From a virus: DNA of 38,769 nt. The position numbers and the translations under genes are program-made. The notes beneath the pieces are model-generated. The model was given only the letters and a program-made list of their open reading frames with translations. It did not search any database and was not told the DNA's origin. Shown piece after piece: positions 31,635 through 38,591 of this stretch (position 1 is its first letter; the number at the start of each line of letters is the position of its first letter). Location of the stretch: positions 1 through 38,769 of the IMG/VR virus record IMGVR_UViG_3300047392_000227; one strand, 5' to 3'.

Positions 31635-32423
31635 TTACCTTGGAATAGCTGAAACTGGATTAACGATTGCAGCCGAACTACTTCTAACAGTAACAGTATT
31701 GTTACTGCCATTGGTTGCAATGTTGATAGTAGTATCATTGAACCCTTGTTGTTGCGTAGTAATTGAGTTAAAGTCACCAGTAGTGTTCATTGTTAGCTTA
31801 TGACCATTGGCACCTGCTGTATCAATTTGCTGGCTGTTGAACACGTTGCTGTTTCCCACTACAGTATTTGTCACTGTACCATTGCTACTCTTTAACTCAT
31901 TGGTGACTTGGTTGGAGTTTCCTGTAATTGTATTTGTACTATTGATGTTGTTACCAACCACAGTTTGCACAACTGTATTGTTATCGCCTGTGACAGTTTC
32001 AGCTACATTGGATTGAGTTGTGTTTGTATTTGCATCACCCATTGTCAAATTGGTTTGATTGCTATTTCCGCTTACTGTTGATGTATAGGTATTTTGACTG
32101 CCGCGAATATTGTACTGTGCTGAGTTATCGTTGCCGGTTTGTGTAATACTAATGGTGTTACTGCTACCGTTAATGGTGCCGTAGTTTGTTGTACCTGGTG
32201 CGACTGGCGTCAATGTAGTAATACCAGTGCCGGCAACAGACGTTGTATTTGCTGTTCCGCCAACGGTATTGGTACCACCAACTTGTTGTATGGTAATTGT
32301 ATTGGTGTTACCAATTTGTTCAATGTAAACACTGTTTGGACCTGTTGGGCCCGCTGCTTGTGCAACCACTGAAGATAATGCAATCAATGTTGCAACCGTG
32401 CTTTTTGTAAATTTACGGTTCAT
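31635..32423 (-). CDS. Major curlin-like amyloid subunit (CsgA-like)
   Basis: 262 residues. Signal peptide MNRKFTKSTVATLIALSSVVAQA. The mature part is very rich in Asn, Thr, Gln, Gly and Ser and holds about ten G-N/D-x-N turns. The clearest curlin units are SVYIEQIGNTNTITIQQVGG and NTISITQTGNDNSAQY. Later units (GNSNQTN, GDNNTVVQTVVGNN, GNSNQVTNEL, GSNNTVTV) are degenerate but keep the period. Only one stretch without turns is seen near residues 55-85. It is expected to leave through CsgG and form fibres. No strong ribosome site is adjacent to the ATG. Confidence 0.87.
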   Translation of the reverse strand: MNRKFTKSTVATLIALSSVVAQAAGPTGPNSVYIEQIGNTNTITIQQVGGTNTVGGTANTTSVAGTGITTLTPVAPGTTNYGTINGSSNTISITQTGNDNSAQYNIRGSQNTYTSTVSGNSNQTNLTMGDANTNTTQSNVAETVTGDNNTVVQTVVGNNINSTNTITGNSNQVTNELKSSNGTVTNTVVGNSNVFNSQQIDTAGANGHKLTMNTTGDFNSITTQQQGFNDTTINIATNGSNNTVTVRSSSAAIVNPVSAIPR

Positions 32424-32571
32424 ATTTCAACATAATCAGTTTCCCAACTACGCCTCCTGGGCTGTGCCCTTTATGTAATATTTAAACTAAATCCCTTTAT
32501 AATTAACATACGCTGTTAAATATTTTACATGTTACAAAATTTACATGTAAATAATTCAACACCAATGGTGA
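32424..32571 (-). promoter_or_regulatory. AT-rich control region of the curlin genes
   Basis: 148 bases between csgG and the curlin gene. A 14-base perfect palindrome ATTTACATGTAAAT lies at 32539-32552, and TTTACATGT recurs at 32524-32532, 16 bases away. TATAAA on the minus strand at 32496-32501 is a possible -10 box without a clear -35. A GGGC-ACA-GCCC hairpin (32459-32469) is followed at once by a perfect AGGAGG (32453-32458), which lies about 30 bases from the ATG and opens no frame. This suggests a curlin-specific promoter, an operator and perhaps control of translation. Confidence 0.55.
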
Positions 32572-33405
32572 TTACTTTTTCTCTTCCACAAACGCCCAAT
32601 GGCCTTTGCGAGCCCCTTCTTTGATAGTATTAACTACTGCGGCTTGAACTGCAACATCCACGGCTTTGTTGATACTTTCGTTGATACTTCCGCCCATTTC
32701 GCCCTCTAATGCTCTTGCATTTGCTCCAAGCGGAGTACCATCATCTATAAATCTCAATAACGTTACCTTATCCATATAACTTAAAACAGTCTTAGTAACA
32801 GTGACTGTGGTCAAAATTTCTCCGGTGCTTACGCTAACAGTTCTTAAAGTAACTGTGACTGTATCGCTTTGGTATTGAGTACTTGCACCAATACCAAATA
32901 TACGCATACCACTGCCACCTGTGATTGTATTACTGTCATATCCAACAATACCACCTTCAACAATTACACCAGCAAACAACATTGGTGGTAACGGTGTAGC
33001 TTCCTTACCTTGATATTGTTCGCGCATGGAACGAATCATTTGACGTTCTTTGATCAAGTTTTCTAAACCAACACGTTCTACAACACGGAACCAACGAGCA
33101 TTGCCAACTTCCTGCAATGCCTTGATCAAATAGTTTTCAGCACCTTGCGTTACTGCTGAACTTAAAGAAGCAATGTTTGGCAAACTCTTGCGCTGGCCAG
33201 TCATGTCCTTGAATCCATATACTGCAATTGTAATTGGGCCACCAGCCGGCGGGGACAACTTATTTTCATCTTTTTTAAGATATTTGCTGGACTCAATTTT
33301 GGGAGTATCAAACTGTTCGCCTGTGGCCAGTTCTCGCAATGCACTGCTTGTTGCACATCCACCCAATAAACTTACCACTGCCAAGGATACTAATAATCGT
33401 TTCAT
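32572..33405 (-). CDS. csgG: CsgG curli secretion pore lipoprotein
   Basis: 277 residues, the same length as E. coli CsgG. The lipoprotein signal ends LLGGC with Cys17 as lipid site. Family blocks follow in order: ITIAVYGFKDMTGQRK, ARWFRVVERVGLENLIKERQ, GVIVEGGIVGYDSN, GIGASTQYQSDTVTV, VSTGEILTTVTVTKTVLSY and a C-terminal helix. CsgG forms a nine-fold outer-membrane pore that passes unfolded curlin. The constriction segment reads KSLPNIASLSSAV where E. coli has KPYPASNFSTAV (from memory), so the Tyr and Phe of the narrowing are replaced. AAGGAT precedes the ATG; ten bases after csgF. Confidence 0.95.
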   Translation of the reverse strand: MKRLLVSLAVVSLLGGCATSSALRELATGEQFDTPKIESSKYLKKDENKLSPPAGGPITIAVYGFKDMTGQRKSLPNIASLSSAVTQGAENYLIKALQEVGNARWFRVVERVGLENLIKERQMIRSMREQYQGKEATPLPPMLFAGVIVEGGIVGYDSNTITGGSGMRIFGIGASTQYQSDTVTVTLRTVSVSTGEILTTVTVTKTVLSYMDKVTLLRFIDDGTPLGANARALEGEMGGSINESINKAVDVAVQAAVVNTIKEGARKGHWAFVEEKK

Positions 33406-33414
33406 GTGCTATCC

Positions 33415-33903
33415 TTAAAATGCGAATGTGCCACTTGGCACTTTCATTGTGGTAGTTTGTGCAGGGTTGGTTAGATTGGTAATTGTAATAATAATCATAC
33501 CAGTGTCACTACCAGTGCCCAATTTCCATGTGACTGAATTACCAGCCAAATCTGGGATACTACCGCATACTGCGCCAGCGGTTGCTACAGTGCAAGTGGG
33601 CGCATCAGTTGCACCAAATAAACTGTCTGTTAGTTGCTTGGCCAACTGTGCATAAATTCTGCTTTGTAAGTTTGCTACAAATTGTGCTTGTGGAGTATTG
33701 GCCGCATCACGTTCGGCTTGAGACTTTAAGGCATCTGCTTTGGCAGTATTCTTTTCACGTTGCTGATCTTCCAATTGCTTTATTGTTAGAACGTGAGAAC
33801 TATAACCAATTCCAGAAAAACTTGGACTATTAAATGAATGTGAAATCTCGGCCCCTACTACTAATGTTGGGCAAAGCACAGCTAAAGCAATTAGTTTTTT
33901 CAT
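33415..33903 (-). CDS. csgF: CsgF curli assembly factor
   Basis: 162 residues. Signal peptide MKKLIALAVLCPTLVVGA. The mature start EISHSFNSPSFSGIGY keeps the F-x-N-P/S-x-F block that in E. coli CsgF inserts into the CsgG pore. A helical middle (LEDQQREKNTAKADALKSQ, FVANLQSRIYAQLAKQL) and a beta end (MIIITITNLTNPAQTTTM) fit the family. Two Cys in the C-terminal part are an addition I do not recall in E. coli. CsgF holds the nucleator at the cell surface. First gene of the curli locus; AGGATCAACG precedes the ATG and TATAAT lies just upstream. Confidence 0.88.
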   Translation of the reverse strand: MKKLIALAVLCPTLVVGAEISHSFNSPSFSGIGYSSHVLTIKQLEDQQREKNTAKADALKSQAERDAANTPQAQFVANLQSRIYAQLAKQLTDSLFGATDAPTCTVATAGAVCGSIPDLAGNSVTWKLGTGSDTGMIIITITNLTNPAQTTTMKVPSGTFAF

Positions 33904-33965
33904 CGTTGATCCTATTATAATACTATTTAAAGTAGAGGATCAGACAAATTAACTACTACTATAAT

Positions 33966-35474
33966 TTATTTTAGTTCACGAGTTGTGGAAGTGGTTGTCA
34001 TTGCAGGCTTGTCTTTTGGCACAATTTTCTTGGCCTTGGGCACTGCTACAGGAGCTTCGGTATCGCCTGCTACTTCGACATCTTTGGCACCATTTTTAAG
34101 AATCTTAAATGTAAAGTTGCCTTTACCTTGTGTGCTCATGTATGCTTTAGATGCATCAAGTAAAACGCCTGTAACTGTTTCACTTGGATATACAGCATTA
34201 AAGCTGTCAATGCTGATTGTGTCCTTGGTTTCGGAACAATTTGTGTACATTTGTACCAGGGCGGAGTGGTTTAGAATGTCAGAAGCTGCCTTGCCAAACT
34301 CAGTATTGGCATTGACATAGTCAGCAATCTTGTAAGCAATAGCACTGATCATGTGTTCCATTGGAATGATAACACGCATGTCACGTGCCTTACGACCATT
34401 GTACAATGCTTCTAGCTTAGTATGTCCAGCCCAATCAATTTGATCGTCAGGTCCGTACTTCTTTAGTGTCATTGCAAACGTAGCATCGTCTGGAGAAATC
34501 ATTTTGTAATCTACTGCTAACTTCAATGGAGCGCCAAAGTGACCCTTGGCATCAATGTCTTTTAAAATTTCAACAACTACTTTATACTTTTCCAGCAATG
34601 CCGCACCTTTAGGAGCAACTTTTAATTCGTTGATACTCTTTAACAAGTTAACAACGGAAGCACTGGCACCAGAAGCACCTTTGCTGGATAACTTGATTTG
34701 CTTGCCTTGTGGATTAACAATTAAGCTGTCATACAAGCCACCAGTGACTGCGGCATTGAAACTGATTGTACAATCTTTATATCCACCTTTGCCAAAGAAG
34801 ATGTCAGCGGCTTCACCAGCATTACCTTTAATAGGCTTGTCCATCAGCAATGCCAATGGCTGTAGCATTTCGCAGAAGTAATCGCGGAACGCTGTCATGT
34901 TAATGTTTCCCTTGGGGAATGTAATAGGAAACTTGTTGGCAGTTAAAAACGCATTTAGCGCAACAACTTCATCGCTGCTTTGACCAAACTTAGCAATGAT
35001 TTGTCTAGAGATAGAATCAACATTGTTGTTTTGGAATTGTGTTAGAATCTCACTTGGCTTATAGCCTGTGTTTTCTTTTTGTCCTGCCTTGCTCTGATAC
35101 TTGAAGCCACCAGGAATGGCATCATGTTGCCAATCGTTTTGTACGCGGTTAGCACTAATTTGTTTATAGTAACGACCCAAGAAATAGTCTTTACCGTGTG
35201 GTGCGTAGTTGAACTTGGCAATAGCGAATGCCAACATACCAGCATTTGGTTTGTTTGTCCATTCAATTGGCTGTTTTGCTTCCAATGCGGCAATTGCCGC
35301 TTGCATTTCTTCTTTTGAACTGAATTGTCCACGTTCAGGATAAAAGTCCAAACTTTGGAAAACAATGATATCACCTTGTGCGTTTTTAAATTGTTCACCA
35401 GGAACGCGAGCAGCAAGGCCACGGCCTTCAACTAAGACTTCAATTTTAGTTTCAAATATTTGACGGAATAACAT
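33966..35474 (-). CDS. Phage protein with capsid-targeting-like leader, 502 aa
   Basis: 502 residues starting MLFRQIFETKIEVLVEG, close in form to the MLIRELFE leader at 26690. The fold is unknown. Blocks include YYKQISANRVQNDW, GNINMTAFRDYFCEMLQPL, FFGKGGYKDCTISF, LSSKGASGASASVVN and MEHMISAIAYKIADYV. A conserved KLSSKGASG loop could be a nuclease-like or phosphate-binding site, but I cannot confirm this. The C-terminal tail is basic and Thr-rich. The ATG at 35474 follows the previous stop (TAAAATG); the ATG at 35486 is inside that gene. Confidence 0.72.
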   Translation of the reverse strand: MLFRQIFETKIEVLVEGRGLAARVPGEQFKNAQGDIIVFQSLDFYPERGQFSSKEEMQAAIAALEAKQPIEWTNKPNAGMLAFAIAKFNYAPHGKDYFLGRYYKQISANRVQNDWQHDAIPGGFKYQSKAGQKENTGYKPSEILTQFQNNNVDSISRQIIAKFGQSSDEVVALNAFLTANKFPITFPKGNINMTAFRDYFCEMLQPLALLMDKPIKGNAGEAADIFFGKGGYKDCTISFNAAVTGGLYDSLIVNPQGKQIKLSSKGASGASASVVNLLKSINELKVAPKGAALLEKYKVVVEILKDIDAKGHFGAPLKLAVDYKMISPDDATFAMTLKKYGPDDQIDWAGHTKLEALYNGRKARDMRVIIPMEHMISAIAYKIADYVNANTEFGKAASDILNHSALVQMYTNCSETKDTISIDSFNAVYPSETVTGVLLDASKAYMSTQGKGNFTFKILKNGAKDVEVAGDTEAPVAVPKAKKIVPKDKPAMTTTSTTRELK

Positions 35475-35475
35475 T

Positions 35476-36291
35476 TTAAATTTCAACCCCTTCGCGACCT
35501 AGAGTTTCTCTAGCATCAGCTAATAACTCTTCACGCTGAGGATTATTTTCTAGTGCTTTAAGTACAGCTTCAACGCTGGTCAAGCTAGTACGATCAAATC
35601 TATGACCAAACAGTAATTCAGAAACATGATCTGGGTTATCGCCGTTGTCCACTAACTTTTTAGTAGCACGATCAATAAGACCAGTGGTTGGATTCCAAGT
35701 GTAGCCTTTTACTTTAGCAATGCTACTTAGTAGAATTTGTTTGTGGGCTCCACGATACTTGCTGTGTGGATCAGCGGCCATTGCAAACTTTGCAAAGTCT
35801 AAATTGGGTACAAACATAAAGTCTGTTTGAACATAACCACGTTCAGGACTGCCGCCAATTGGCGTTTTAAAGTGTACGCTGATACCAGACTTTCTGATAA
35901 AAGCAGTTGAATCTTCGCCGTGTTGGCTACACCATGCACTTAGTTTAGCAACTAGTTCTTCTTTGGTAACGCCCGGTGGGATACCAATGTCCAAGTCGCC
36001 GCTGGTGGGTGTTTTACCAGTTGTACCCAACGCATGTTCAAAATGCGGGATACCAGTAATCTTTTCAAGAAAGCGTACAGTTGGTTCTACATCAGCTTGA
36101 TTGATACGCTGTGTTAGTTCCTTGCCTTCTTTGTCTTTAAACACATTGCCGCCTTCAGCAATAACTGCTTTGGCGCCATGATAGTACTCCACCACTGTAT
36201 CAGTTTCCGTGTCAACACGGGCCCAACGCCCGTTTACTTGACGTAGAGATTCATATACAGTTACTCGTGGAGTAATATCATTTAAGAACAT
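35476..36291 (-). CDS. Nucleotidyltransferase-fold protein, 271 aa
   Basis: 271 residues with the pol-beta superfamily signature: GTTGKTPTSGDLDIGIP (G-S/T-x-D-x-D metal pair) and YVQTDFMFVPN (third Asp). N-terminal residues 1-60 (DITPRVTVYESLRQVNGRW) are separate. The later HKQILLSSIAKVKGYTWNP and SVEAVLKALENNP segments are helical. Such proteins are frequent in large T4-like phages; the nucleotide and acceptor are unknown. It sits between a basic peptide and a virion-type protein and probably belongs to the late transcript. Confidence 0.78.
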   Translation of the reverse strand: MFLNDITPRVTVYESLRQVNGRWARVDTETDTVVEYYHGAKAVIAEGGNVFKDKEGKELTQRINQADVEPTVRFLEKITGIPHFEHALGTTGKTPTSGDLDIGIPPGVTKEELVAKLSAWCSQHGEDSTAFIRKSGISVHFKTPIGGSPERGYVQTDFMFVPNLDFAKFAMAADPHSKYRGAHKQILLSSIAKVKGYTWNPTTGLIDRATKKLVDNGDNPDHVSELLFGHRFDRTSLTSVEAVLKALENNPQREELLADARETLGREGVEI

Positions 36292-36293
36292 TA

Positions 36294-36521
36294 TTAAGCC
36301 TTAGGAGCTTTCTTAGCACGTGGCTTCTTTTCGCCTGCCGGCTTCTTAGGAGCAGCCTTTTTCTTAGGAGCTGGTACTTCAACTGCGCCTGCGCCTTCAA
36401 CAACCACTACTGTTGCAGGGGGTTCACCCAATGCAACAAAGCTAGGAGCTTCTACTTTGTACGGTGCTTCTGGGGCCGGTGTGCTACCAAAACCAAACAG
36501 CTTCTTTAAAAATGAGAACAT
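36294..36521 (-). CDS. Basic Lys/Ala/Pro-rich small protein, 75 aa
   Basis: 75 residues. An N-terminal amphipathic piece MFSFLKKLFGFG is followed by Pro/Val/Ala linkers and a histone H1-like tail (APKKKAAPKKPAGEKKPRAK). The tail is likely to bind DNA or another acidic surface; the hydrophobic start could touch membrane. Ribosome site AAAGGAAAAG is close to ideal. No family recognised. Confidence 0.65.
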   Translation of the reverse strand: MFSFLKKLFGFGSTPAPEAPYKVEAPSFVALGEPPATVVVVEGAGAVEVPAPKKKAAPKKPAGEKKPRAKKAPKA

Positions 36522-36612
36522 TTCTTTTCCTTTTATTATAGTCGTCGAATCATCAACAACTGTGTATTATATTTAGTTTTTTGGCTGAACTTATGGCAGT
36601 TCGAAATGCCTG

Positions 36613-37836
36613 CTATTTCATAGCAACTTGCATGTAATCAGCAAAGTTATCCTTGCGATTTTCTAAACCACGCAGCCCCGGATTGATTTTTTTGGTTACA
36701 CCTGTAGTGTCTTTAAAGTTATCTACGTTGGGTTGTACACGGTGCTTCCAAAACCACACTGCAATCTTGGCTGCGACTGCAGGATCTTCTGCTAGCTCTG
36801 GATGCTTTTCTAAAGGAATGCCCAGTTCTTCTCCGGCACGCTTGTAATTGTATCGACCTGTAATTTGGATAAAGCCACGACCCTTAAACTTTGCCCCATC
36901 GCCAACGTGCTTGTTGCCTAATGCTTTGGCTTTCTTTGGAGCAAATTTTGGATCGTATTTACGGAAGTCTAAGCTACCACCAAACTCTGTTAAACGTTTA
37001 AAATCCATTGTTTCATGAGCACATTGTGCCATAAAAGCCGCAAGTTCAGATCCTTGTAAGCCAGATGACTTTGCAACCTTTAGCAATACTGCTTCCAATG
37101 GGTTGTTGGTAATTGGCTGTACGTTTAGTTTTTTAGTAGGTTCTGCTTTTGGTTCAGCTTTGACAGCGGCCGGAGCACTTGGTGCAGATTTGGCTTGTGC
37201 AAATGTTTTTGGCACTGCTGGTGCTTTTGTCGTTGCTTGCGCCACTGCGGCAGTCGGCTCTTTGAAGTAATCTTGTGCGGCTTGCTTGGCCATCATACCG
37301 CCCATACCGCCTGCGGCAATACCACCAGCAACGGCCAAGTTGGTAATTGTATCTTTCCAACCTTCTTCTAAGTCATCTTCGAACAGTGGCCCAGCAACAA
37401 CATTGGTCGCTTTTTCAGCTTGTAAGCCACGCACCAAGGCAGCACGGAATTCTGTAGTAATGTCTCTGCTACGATATCCACCGCGTGGGAAGATATGTAC
37501 TTCAATTGGGTTATCGCCTTCTAGCTTTTGAATAGCGGTCATACGATTGCGACCTTCGTGTCCTACAACTTGTGCAGGCTTAGAGAAGTCACCATCATCC
37601 CATTCCATTGGGATTTTAATTTCCAAGAATGGAGCACCAATGGCACCACCGTCACTAATGTATTTTTCTAACTCAGCGCTGTGTTCTTGTCCAAGTGGTG
37701 CGGCTAGTCGTAGGAATGTGCTGGGCTTCATCATAACTCGCAGACCAAAGTAGTCTACATCTTGGTTATAAGGTACTGCTCCAGCACCGTCTTTGTTGTC
37801 AATTTTGACTTCAGATAATAGTTCACGTAAACGCAT
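36613..37836 (-). CDS. ParB-like N-terminus fused to GH19 hydrolase, virion-type
   Basis: 407 residues. Leader MRLRELLSEVKIDNKDGAGA, then a ParB-like block (VVGHEGRNRMTAIQKL, DITTEFRAALVRGL) near 90-145, a Gly/Ala hydrophobic stretch (AVAGGIAAGGMGGMMA) near 168-185, and a Pro/Ala/Lys linker. Residues 245-407 are a GH19 hydrolase with Glu in CAHETMDF and KFKGRGFIQITGRYNY, VTKKINPG. The leader and hydrophobic part suggest it travels in the virion and opens the wall on entry, unlike the free endolysin at 15198. Stop at 36613; no gene lies in the 91 bases before the next. Confidence 0.82.
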   Translation of the reverse strand: MRLRELLSEVKIDNKDGAGAVPYNQDVDYFGLRVMMKPSTFLRLAAPLGQEHSAELEKYISDGGAIGAPFLEIKIPMEWDDGDFSKPAQVVGHEGRNRMTAIQKLEGDNPIEVHIFPRGGYRSRDITTEFRAALVRGLQAEKATNVVAGPLFEDDLEEGWKDTITNLAVAGGIAAGGMGGMMAKQAAQDYFKEPTAAVAQATTKAPAVPKTFAQAKSAPSAPAAVKAEPKAEPTKKLNVQPITNNPLEAVLLKVAKSSGLQGSELAAFMAQCAHETMDFKRLTEFGGSLDFRKYDPKFAPKKAKALGNKHVGDGAKFKGRGFIQITGRYNYKRAGEELGIPLEKHPELAEDPAVAAKIAVWFWKHRVQPNVDNFKDTTGVTKKINPGLRGLENRKDNFADYMQVAMK

Positions 37837-37840
37837 CAGA

Positions 37841-37848
37841 TATTTACC
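37841..37848 (-). promoter_or_regulatory. Degenerate late promoter-like site (GGTAAATA)
   Basis: Minus-strand GGTAAATA four bases before the ATG at 37836, in the same place as the NATAAATA boxes of other leader-bearing genes but with one mismatch in the core. Confidence 0.3.
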
Positions 37849-37873
37849 TGAAATGCCTTTTACGGTAACTACA

Positions 37874-38074
37874 TCATTTGCCGTTGATAGACTTCATCTT
37901 TTCGCGTTTTTCGTGAGTGTCCCTGCACTCAACTGAGCAAAATGTAAACTCCGTTGGTTCCTCACATTCAATGCAAAAGCCTGTCCGGATTGGTACAAAC
38001 TCTTTTGCTGTGGCTCGGCGAAGCTCTTCGGCTGCTTCCATTGCTTCTTGAGCGTCATCGATAATATCTGCCAT
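37874..38074 (-). CDS. DksA/TraR-like zinc-finger small protein
   Basis: 66 residues. A helical start (AQEAMEAAEELRRATAKEF) leads to FCIECEEPTEFTFCSVECRD, a C-x2-C-x(n)-C-x3-C pattern like the zinc finger of TraR/DksA proteins, followed by a charged helix. TraR-type proteins bind RNA polymerase; whether this one does is not shown. AGGGA lies before the ATG. Confidence 0.7.
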   Translation of the reverse strand: MADIIDDAQEAMEAAEELRRATAKEFVPIRTGFCIECEEPTEFTFCSVECRDTHEKREKMKSINGK

Positions 38075-38083
38075 GTTATTCCC

Positions 38084-38335
38084 TTATTGTTTTACTTCGA
38101 CAATTTCAAAATCATCTGCGTCGAAGAAAGTTACTCGATATTCTTCATCTCCATACTTATAGTAATCGGTGATGAATCGTTGGTTATTGGTTGATTGACA
38201 TGCTTCTAAAAATTGCAAGATAAGCCACATATCGGCTTTTTCTTGTCCTTCTAATGTTCGTTCGTTGGGACGTACAATGCCAGCACGTACTAAAAAGTCA
38301 AACGCTTCTTCTTTGGTTTTTGTTTTAAAGTCCAT
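38084..38335 (-). CDS. Small hypothetical protein, 83 aa
   Basis: Acidic 83-residue protein. A helix KEEAFDFLVRAGIV, then ADMWLILQFLEACQS, and strands EEYRVTFFDADDFEIVEV. Family unknown. The start overlaps the preceding gene by 11 bases. Confidence 0.65.
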   Translation of the reverse strand: MDFKTKTKEEAFDFLVRAGIVRPNERTLEGQEKADMWLILQFLEACQSTNNQRFITDYYKYGDEEYRVTFFDADDFEIVEVKQ

Positions 38336-38591
38336 TGGTCAGCACCCACATAAACACATCAGGTCCGTCAAGAATTACCATGTCACTGGCATACTTTAGT
38401 CGCTTGGAGCGATACTTACTGCCAATTTTTTCGACTTCAACCATCTTGGGAGTAAAGCGTTTGACCTGTGCAATGTACAATCCGTTATCACTTACTGCAA
38501 CATACTGCCCTTCTTTGAACTCTCGTCCCATTAGGTCATGGTGTAGTTCGGTTGGAACAACACTTTTGATTGGCTTTTTAAGAGTTGTCAT
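38325..38591 (-). CDS. Small hypothetical protein with SH3-like strands, 88 aa
   Basis: 88 residues. LMGREFKEGQYVAVSDNGLY, IAQVKRFTPKMVEVEKIG and KRLKYASDMVIL read as a small beta barrel of SH3 or KOW type. Function unknown. The ATG at 38591 overlaps the upstream gene by 14 bases; the longer frame to 38639 lies inside that gene. Confidence 0.65.
   Translation of the reverse strand: MTTLKKPIKSVVPTELHHDLMGREFKEGQYVAVSDNGLYIAQVKRFTPKMVEVEKIGSKYRSKRLKYASDMVILDGPDVFMWVLTNGL

Noticed and set aside
31635-32423. Repetitive DNA that could be mistaken for a CRISPR or satellite array
   Set aside because: The repeats encode curlin-type units with varied codons and no constant spacer; they are protein repeats.
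36522-36612. Possible terminator hairpin GGCA/TGCC between 36594 and 36612
   Set aside because: Only four pairs, and no T run after it on the coding strand.
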